64,000 bases of DNA, from contig JAWZYV010002491.1 in the NCBI GenBank assembly GCA_038373885.1, forward strand, positions 248,001 to 312,000. The letters are read 5' to 3'. The notes under the pieces are model-generated. The model saw only the letters and a list, made by a program, of their open reading frames with translations. It did no database searches and had not been told where the DNA came from. Source of the DNA: Cheiracanthium punctorium (taxonomy: Eukaryota > Arthropoda > Arachnida > Araneae > Cheiracanthiidae). The position numbers and the translations under genes were made by a program. Position 1 is the stretch's first letter. The number at the start of each line of letters is the position of its first letter. Below are positions 57,120-64,000 of the stretch, in pieces.

Positions 57120-57396
57120 CCCATTAACACATAGCGATCTACTTTTAGATGGTCGCAAAATGAGTAAGTCGCAAAAATATTTAAGCATTAATTTATTTTC
57201 TTGTTCTAATTTCGCGAATAGTAAGTCCACAAAATACTCAGCGATAACAAAGTAAAATGAGAATCTTTCACAGTCTTATTGATATTTTAGAAAACGAGTT
57301 GCGTTCTTCTTGCCCCAAAATCGTCAGTAATTTGTTTATCACTTCTGGCATCAGCATAAATTGGAGAGTGGGCTGGAAAGAGTCGGCGCTAATGGG
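57120..57396. mobile_element. piggyBac-type MITE
   Basis: TTAA at 57116-57119 and 57397-57400. Ends cccattaacacatagcg and gtcggcgctaatggg are imperfect inverted repeats starting CCC. TTAA duplication plus CCY ends is the piggyBac signature. There is no gene in its 277 bp. Confidence 0.75.
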
Positions 57397-57400
57397 TTAA

Positions 57401-58534
57401 GAAACTAACGGCCTCAACGGTAAGCCAGAGTTTGCTCCTCCTGTAAGGGTTAAAGAATTTTTTCCTTATTAAATGTAATAGTAACTGGTACAGTATTTTT
57501 GCATTTGATATGTACTCGAGTAATTTTGAATGTATGGGACAAAGGAATTGTAAATTACTTTAGTCACGTCATAAAAATCGTATTATTATTAACAACATTT
57601 AACGATTCCAGATTACTATTCAGAAATGAAATTTCGGCAGACTGCGTGCTTATAAAAGATCAACTACGTAGTTTGAATTCTACCCGTCTTCAACAGCGGG
57701 GCATCTTGACACACGGGGCATGAGTCGAAATATTTCAGCTGCGGTGCGGTAAAAAATTTTAGTGTTATATAAAACTATCTTGTTTAAATTGATGGTTGCT
57801 CGAATTTCTGTTATGAACTTCATGTAGAGCAATTTTTTTTAGTTCTGCTGATATTACTTTACTGATTATTCATTATATGATTTGAAGTAATGAAAACGGT
57901 ATTTTTTTTTTACTTATGTAGATGTAGATTACTTGCGTAGTTACTTTAGTTGGAATGTTTCTTATTGACTTGATAAAAACAAATTCCTTAGTTCTTTTGC
58001 TGGTGTTGTTTGTTTATTATTCATTATATAGTGTGAAGTAATAAATATTTCGTGGTCTATTATGATATCTTTTTTCTCTGTAGATGTGGATTAATGAGAA
58101 TAATTTAGTTATCACGCCTCTAATTTTTTATTAATTTTGGAAATACTCTGTATTTCAAAACAACAATACTAATATTTATTGATTCGCGCATTTCAAAACT
58201 GACTTATGTCTTGAATTCTCAGAAATTAATATAAATTTTACAGTGCGTAAATATGAGCATTTTCACTGACTTCTACGGTTTGAAAATTGGTTTGACCAAC
58301 ATTTGACAAACAACATTGGCCTACAAATATTTAATTTAAACGCTTAATTGAACAATACTATTTATATTTTTCTGTATCACTTCAGAATTTTTAAAATTAA
58401 GAAACTAAAAATTTGGAATTTGAGAATAAACAATTTGCAAAACATTCATTATTTTAATCCATTTTAACCCTTTGCAGTCAAGGCCATAATCGGATTGTCT
58501 AACCAACAATTCGAAGTGTTTCGCATCATTACTA
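57401..58534. other. AT-rich DNA without a gene
   Basis: The repeated phrase ttattcattatat.g.gaagtaat occurs near 57865 and 58015 (a diverged ~150-bp duplication). TTAACCCTTTGCAGTC at 58463 resembles another piggyBac-type end without a visible partner. Confidence 0.45.
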
Positions 58535-58708
58535 GCAGTTGCCGCCATCCCTGGAATATAATTAAACGCTTTTTATAAACAGTAATTATTGAATAGCTAA
58601 ATATGGGTTAATATACGGAGCGAGTAGATTGTGATACTGAGAAAAATTTTCTTAATATGTACTGCTTCGAAAAGGCGGTTAATTATATTCCGGAGCAGTT
58701 ACAACTCT
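58535..58708. mobile_element. TA-MITE, worn
   Basis: gttgccgccatccctggaat, then ataattaaacgc; right gcggttaattatattccgga, then cagttacaactc. Confidence 0.65.
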
Positions 58709-58736
58709 GGAGATTCCGCGTCAAACCAACATCATA

Positions 58737-58917
58737 GCTGCCAACGTTTACAGAACATAATTAACCACTTTTTGTAAACAGTAGTTTTCTGCTGACAGTA
58801 TAACAAAAATTCCTTTTACTGTGTTGGCCCGTTACTATCTCGAAAGAATATCCAAAAATGCTACGTTTTGGGTAAAAAGGTTATCATATACCATTAAAGT
58901 TGGCAGCTATTCAACAC
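58737..58917. mobile_element. TA-MITE, GCTGCCAAC subtype
   Basis: TA|gctgccaacgtttacagaa and taaagttggcagc|TA. The right inner core is lost (ttatcatataccatt). Confidence 0.8.
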
Positions 58918-59050
58918 TAGACATCGACAACTTAACTGAAGCTTCGAAGTCATACTGCAAACATTAGAAATGAATTCATAAAAAAAATGAAAATACATTA
59001 CAAGCTATTAAAGTTGCTGTACCAAGAAGGCGATATGCTACAGACGATTA

Positions 59051-59224
59051 GGTGCCAAGCATTACAGAATATAATTAACGACTCTTTGTAAACAGAAACT
59101 TTTTCGAATAATTTTCTGAAATAGATACCACGCCATGCTTATCACCGAAAAATTTTACTATATTTTAAACAGAAAATTACCGTTCATAAAAAGTGGTTCA
59201 TTATATTCTGCTATACTTTGCACC
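59051..59224. mobile_element. TA-MITE, GGTGCCAAGTATTACGG subtype, nested in Tc1
   Basis: TA|ggtgccaagcattacagaa and ctatactttgcacc|TA. It lies in the 5' non-coding part of the Tc1. Confidence 0.85.
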
Positions 59225-59399
59225 TATGCAGACGTGAAATTTAAACGACAGGAAGAAGATGCTGTGATATGCAAATTATTAGTTTTTCGGTGCAGTCATA
59301 CAAAGCAGGAGCCGGTAGCGACACCTACAATGTATTTAAAATTTAGGAAATTGCACAGCCGGTTTCTCATACACAAATTGAAGTTGAACGTTGTTGCCT

Positions 59400-60940
59400 G
59401 ATGAAAAGCTGTTGTGATGCCAAAAGGGGGCCTCGTGTAAGATGGAGAAATGCGTCCCAGCACGTTTGTGACTTTGATAAAAGTGGAATTTAAGGCTAGC
59501 TGGAATGCGGTTTGTCCTATCGCAGTATTGCTCCTCGCGTCGGTCGAGATCCAATGACTGTTAGCAGAATATGGAATCGATGGGCTCAAGCAATACCTCC
59601 TAGATACACAATGCCTGAGAACAGAAACATTTACGTCATTACTAGGTCCACTAAAGTAACGTCATTACACATTTACTTTGATAAGTAAAACTATTAAAAT
59701 TTTATGGTGAATTTACTCCCCCATAAAACATTTTAATGATTTAAGATAGAAAATTTAATTTAACGACAAATAGGAAATTTTAACTATCACTAATTATATA
59801 ATATGATATAGAAAAAAAAATCATAATAAATTACTTTTTATCAGAAAGGTATTTTAATTTTTATCTCCAACTTAAGATATTTCTAAAATTCGTATCATTC
59901 ACCAGAAATTTTAAATAGTTTTACTTTATCAAAGTAAAGCTGTGATGACGTCATCTTAGAAGACCTAGTGATGAGCAAAAAGGTTCTGTTCTCAGGTCTT
60001 CTCTGTCTAGGAGGTGTTGGTTCAAGCCGCTAATATGGTACGCCGTGCTGGATCTCAACGTCTCGACGACTATCACTAGTATCCGAGAAGACAGGCATAT
60101 TACCCGCAAGGCCTCTATGGATCTTGCAGCCTCGTCACGAGCCCTGAGTCGAGAAATGGGGTCGTTTTGCAGGACAACAAGTGTTTGCATGAACAGTTCG
60201 ACGACGTTTGCATCAGCATGGACTCTCAGCTTGGTGACCATGACTGCGGCTACCCTTGACGCTGCATCATAGACAGGAGCTCCTTCAATGGTGTGATCAA
60301 CGACTAACCTGAGCGCATGAATGGCCAGACGTCATTTTTTCAGATTAATCCAGGCTCTGTTTATAGCATCATCACGATCGCATCCGTGTTTGATGGCATC
60401 GTGGTGAACGCACATTGGCAGCGTGCATTCGTCATCGTCATACTGACCCATCACTTGGCGGGATGGTATGGGTTGCTATTGCATACACGCAACGATCACC
60501 TCTTGTTCGCATTGGCGTCACTTTGACCAGTAGACTTAATTTCTAATGTGTTACGACCCGTGGGTTTACCCTTTATTCGAGCCCTGCGAAACTCTTCGTT
60601 TCAGCAGAATAATGCACGACCGCATATTGCCAATATTGCACGGACCTTCCTTGATACGGAAAATGTTCGACTGCTGCCCTGGCCAGCACATTCTCCAGAT
60701 CTCTCACCAATAGAAAACGTCTGGCTAAAGGTTGCCGAGCGACTTGCTCGCCACCATACGCCAAACACTACGGTTGATGAACTGTGGCATCGTGTTGAAG
60801 CTGCATGGGCATCTGTATTTGTACATGACGTCCAATCTCTGTTTGACTCTGCCCAGGCGTATAAGTTATTACTGACCGAGGTGGTTGTACTGGATACTGA
60901 TTTCTCAGGATCTATGCACTCAAATTCCTTGAAAATTTAA
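59400..60940 (+). pseudogene. Tc1-type transposase, broken
   Basis: 59480-59590 reads LECGLSYRSIAPRVGRDPMT and VSRIWNRWAQ (second helix-turn-helix). After the MITE, 60027-60270 gives AANMVRRAGSQRLDD and ASMDLAASSRALSREMGSF. The middle is frameshifted. 60548-60940 gives the catalytic end: LRPVGLPFIRALRNSSFQQN, SPDLSPIENVW and VDELWHRVEAAWASV. The motif usually QQDNARPH reads QQNNARPH, so the second catalytic Asp is Asn. The Glu of PDLSPIENVW is kept. Stops, frameshifts, the D-to-N change and the MITE make it inactive. Confidence 0.88.
59591..60019. mobile_element. MITE with 7-bp TSD, copy 6, nested in Tc1 transposase gene
   Basis: TSD GCTCAAG at 59584-59590 and GTTCAAG at 60020-60026 (one mismatch). 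Ends caatacctcctagata and tgtctaggaggtgttg. It splits the transposase between WAQ and AAN. Confidence 0.9.
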
Positions 60941-61255
60941 TCACTTGTTATTTCCAGTATAATATATTTGTCCAATAAATATCATTTTGTTATCTACATA
61001 TCTTCCTGGTGTCGCAATTTTAATAGCCAGTAGTGTACCTTTTTGACACAAAATAATTCATTACGATCAATTTTTATCATATTATGTAAGTGGAGAGTAT
61101 TAAAAATTGCATTTGTAGTAAAAATAAAATTTCTATCTTAATGTTTAACGAGTGAGAAAATTACCTGAAATTTAACATAGTTTTACTTTGTGAAATTAAA
61201 ACTGCGATGTCGTCAAAGATTCAGTTTTTAGGCTTTCTTCATGTTTTTCTTAATT

Positions 61256-62289
61256 TGAACATGCCTCACAGGGAGACCCCTTTATTTAATGCTTGAAAAT
61301 ATTTATCGTAAATTAACCTTTCCCGGCGAGGAAATTTTAGTCGTGCTGTTTGAGAAGGATGGGAGCATCTGAAAAATGCTTTCCCCCATTTCAGTGACGC
61401 TTAGCTGCTATTTGTGCAACAATCATTGATGGATTATTCTTTCCCCAGAAGTAAAACGAACTTCTTGAACAAAGGGATTACCTTTACGCGTATATTCTCC
61501 TTTTCAGAAACTGGGGTGCAACTGAATTGATGGATGGATGTTGACATCTCTCCCCGCCGGTCCAGTACAGGTGAGCAATTACAGAGGGGGAAAGCATTAG
61601 TTGGTCGAAATATGAACCAAACCCGTCCTTTAAGGTGTTCTACTGCTTGGTTGAAAAATCGACCGCCCGTCTTCAAAGCGTTAAGAAACTGGAAATATAG
61701 CCTTAAAAATCCTCGCTGCTCCATATAAAATTTTGTCATGTCACGTTATGTTGAACGTTTATTCTAAGTCTATTCGTATTTCGTCTATTCGTATTTAATA
61801 TATTCTAAGCCAAAATTTCCTGTTTAAAAAATAGTGATTAATTAGAATCCGGAACAGCTGGTATCTGTGATTTATTCAAGTGCGTGAGCTGAGCAGTAGC
61901 ATCCATTCACCGCTTACTCACGAAAACACGTAATGTTTGAATCCTACCGGGGTCCCCGGGAGAGGAGAAGTAAAGCTTCTTCATGAGGGGTCTGGGTGGT
62001 GGATTTCGTGACGTCACGGTAAAGGGTGGGATTTTCCGCGTTTTGTATTGAGTCTTATGGGAAAGTTCAGTTAATTAAATGCTTAAAATCGCGGTATTTT
62101 CATTAGACATGATCCAATAAATTATGTTATTTGTTTCAAAATACTACATTCATGAAAATATATTGTGTTTATTAAATTTATTTTAAAATATATATATATA
62201 TATAATAAACGAGTTTGAAATGTAAAGACTTTTTAAGAAATTTTTCAGTTTTATTGAGTTACTAGCTGAAGTACCCGTCCTTGACGGGT
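61256..62289. other. No gene; TA-MITE right-half relic near 61795-61870
   Basis: aatatattctaagccaaaat and gtgattaattagaatccgga match the right arm of a TA-MITE. TTAACCTTTCCCGGCGAGG at 61314 resembles a piggyBac-type end. The two opposing ORFs at 61434-61739 have no motif. Confidence 0.45.
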
Positions 62290-63885
62290 TAGTGAATGAA
62301 AATTTCCAAAAAGCAAGAACTTTCGTCAGCATTGTAGGAGTACACAGAAAGGATGTAGTATGTTGCCAAAGTAAAGAAAGCGAAGTTATAATTTTCATGT
62401 ATTGTTAAAATATTACAGGTTAGAGAGTAACTAAGTAATATCATTTCATTCGCTTTAGTCGTAATTATGTGATGCGCGAACGAATATTTACGCATATTGA
62501 AATAATTTTCGCAAAAACTCAAAATTTAATCAACATTTTTGAAAAATTTGAAGCCTAGAATATAAGTTGAGTGACAACGTATCATGTCACCCAAATTCGT
62601 TTCATTCCCTGCAGTCTTTATTTCGTGATGCCGGAACAAATTTTCAGCATTTTAAAACGATTTTCGAAAAATCTCAAAATGTAAGCAAAATATTTTTAAA
62701 ATTCAACGCCTATAAATTAAGATTACCAACTACCTATCATATCACTCAATTTCGTATCATTCGTATTAGTCGTTATTACGTGATGTTTGAAGAAATATAA
62801 ACGTATTTTGAGAGAATATTCACAAAATCTCAAAATCTAATAAAAATATTTAAAAAATTGGACTTCTATAGTTTATGTTGAGCAACCATCTATCGTGTGA
62901 CCAAATTTCATATCATTCGCTTTAGTCGTTTTTACGTAATACGGGAACAAAGATTCACTGAGTTTTAAACGATTTTCACAAAATCTCGAAATCTGATGGA
63001 TTTTTTTAAATTAGATGCTTATAGTTTAAGGTGAGTGACCACCTGTCATTTCACCAAATATCATTTTTTCACCTTTGCAGTTATTACGTGATGTGCGAAC
63101 ACAAATTTACGCAGTTTGAAATGATTTTCGCAAAATTTCAAAATCTAATCAAGATTTTTTTTAATTCGACGCCTATATTTTAAGTTGAGTGACCACCTAT
63201 CATGTCACTCAATTTCATATCATTCGCTTCAGTCGTTTTTACGTGATGCTTGAACACAAATTTACGCAGTTTGAAAGGATTTTCGCAAAATCTCAAAATC
63301 CAATCAGAATTTTTTAAAAATTGGACGCCTATGTTTTAAGTTGAGTGACCACCTATCATGACACCCAATTTCATATCATTCGCTTCAGTCGTTTTTGCGT
63401 GATGCTTGAACACACTTTACGCAGTTTTAAACGATTTTCGTAAAATCTCAAAATCCAATCAGAATTTTTTAAAAATTGGACGCCTATATTTTATGTTGAG
63501 TGACCACCTATCATGACACGAAATTTCATATCATTCGCTTCAGTCGTTTTTACGTGATGCGTGAACACAAATTTAAGCAGTTTGAAAGGATTTTCGCAAA
63601 ATCTGAAAATCTAATCAAAATTTTTTAAAAATTGGACGCCTATGTTTTAAGTTGAGTGACCACCTATCATGACACCCAATTTCATATCATTCGCTTCAGT
63701 CGTTTTTGCGTGATTCTTGAATGCTTGAACACAAATTGACGCAGTTTGAAACGATTTTCGCAAAATCTGAAAATCTAATCAAGATTTTTTAAAAATTCGA
63801 CGCCTATGTTTTAAGTTGAGTGACCACCTATCATGACACGAAATTTCATATCATTCGCTGCAGTCGTTTTTACGTGATGCTTAAA
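62290..63885. repeat. Satellite/minisatellite, about ten units of 155-156 bp
   Basis: The landmark tacgtgatg or its variants recurs at 62469, 62625, 62780, 62936, 63088, 63243, 63399, 63554, 63710 and 63874. Spacing is 152-156 bp, except the last at 164, which has an extra tgaatgct-type duplication. Each unit reads ttaagttgagtgaccaccta, then catatcattcgcttcagtcg, tacgcagtttgaa and tttcgcaaaatctcaaaatc. Similarity rises toward the right. Directly before it is agctgaagtacccgtccttg, then acgggtta. Confidence 0.93.
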
Positions 63886-64000
63886 CAAAAAAAGCGTCAC
63901 AGACAGAATGACAGAATGACCGAATGACAGACAGACAAACATTTTTTGAGGGTCGCATCGGATTCCCGGGTGCTTGAAACGGATAGAAATCGCAAAATTT
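63886..64000. repeat. GACA-rich tail after the satellite
   Basis: cacagacagaatgacagaat, then gacagacagacaaacatttt, then gcatcggattcccgggtgct. The cccgggt block echoes the acccgtcc...gacgggt block at the left edge of the array, as if head and tail belong to one composite repeat. It continues beyond the window. Confidence 0.55.

Larger units (their letters stand above)
59001..61035 (+). mobile_element. Tc1-like transposon, copy 2, with nested MITEs
   Basis: Right end caattttaatagccagtagtg|TA; left end agctattaaagttgctgtac with a shortened outermost part, after TA at 58999. Contains a TA-MITE (59051-59224) and a 7-bp-TSD MITE (59591-60019). Without them it is about 1.42 kb. It differs from copy 1 in TIR and protein, so the two are separate Tc1 families. 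Confidence 0.85.
58918..61255. mobile_element. Remnant of a 7-bp-TSD MITE (A'-like), split by a Tc1 insertion
   Basis: Left part 58918-59000 ends ...aatgaaaata. Right part from 61036 continues tacctttttgacacaaaata, then attcattacgatc and tttctatctta, then ttttactttgtgaaatta. This order is the middle and right half of the 7-bp-TSD MITE. The Tc1 sits at the TA of its aaaatacctt motif. The outer ends are too worn to place a TSD. Confidence 0.6.

Noticed and set aside
59135..59401. 88-codon ORF as a gene
   Set aside because: It spans the boundary of a nested MITE in a Tc1 5' region.
62290..63885. CRISPR-like array
   Set aside because: The whole 155-bp unit is repeated with no unique spacers, and the context is eukaryotic.

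Overview
This window looks like repeat-dense, AT-rich nuclear DNA from an arthropod, and I found no intact host gene. The organism call is an inference from the transposon content: arthropod-type Tc1 elements, a BEL/Pao fragment, a Ty3/gypsy element, tRNA-derived SINEs and an orphan transposase-like ORF family that I associate with arthropods. A chelicerate such as a spider would fit, but the sequence does not prove it. There are no bacterial operons, no CRISPR array, no rRNA operon and no convincing functional tRNA gene. The only long intact coding region is the 1550-codon gag-pol ORF of a Ty3/gypsy LTR retrotransposon at 35844-40496.

Layout. At 1-400 is the decayed 3' end of a BEL/Pao pol. 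At 1-13 kb are short tandem repeats, a degenerate dispersed repeat (called R1 here), several MITEs, and a 2.3-kb DNA transposon at 4724-7006 with an 8-bp target-site duplication (TSD) and a broken transposase-like gene. At 13-18 kb are a doubtful host exon and two SINEs. At 18956-21274 a three-level nest is visible: a Tc1 element containing a SPIN-like hAT MITE, which contains a MITE with 7-bp TSDs. From 21 to 34 kb there are MITEs and SINEs in otherwise featureless AT-rich DNA. From 34333 to 42170 the gypsy element sits inside a long-TIR DNA element. From 46440 to 50870 a tandem array of 1.19-kb units carries a 5S-rRNA-like segment in each unit junction, followed by a reversed solo LTR related to the gypsy element. 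From 51.8 to 61.3 kb there are more MITEs, a long-TIR element with a 48-codon helix-turn-helix relic, and a second nested Tc1. From 62290 to the end is a 155-156-bp satellite of about ten units.

Two MITE families dominate. The first is about 430 bp, ends in CACCACCTCCTAGATA and makes 7-bp TSDs. I could read seven complete copies, and four of them sit inside other transposons. The second is 150-185 bp, flanked by TA, with a conserved core near GGAATATAATTAACCAC; at least twenty copies or parts are present. The nesting gives a relative order of insertion: TA-MITEs and Tc1 elements came first, the 7-bp MITEs later. The gypsy element is fairly young, because its LTRs differ at only about 2% of sites by eye. 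All alignments, copy boundaries and identities were judged by eye.
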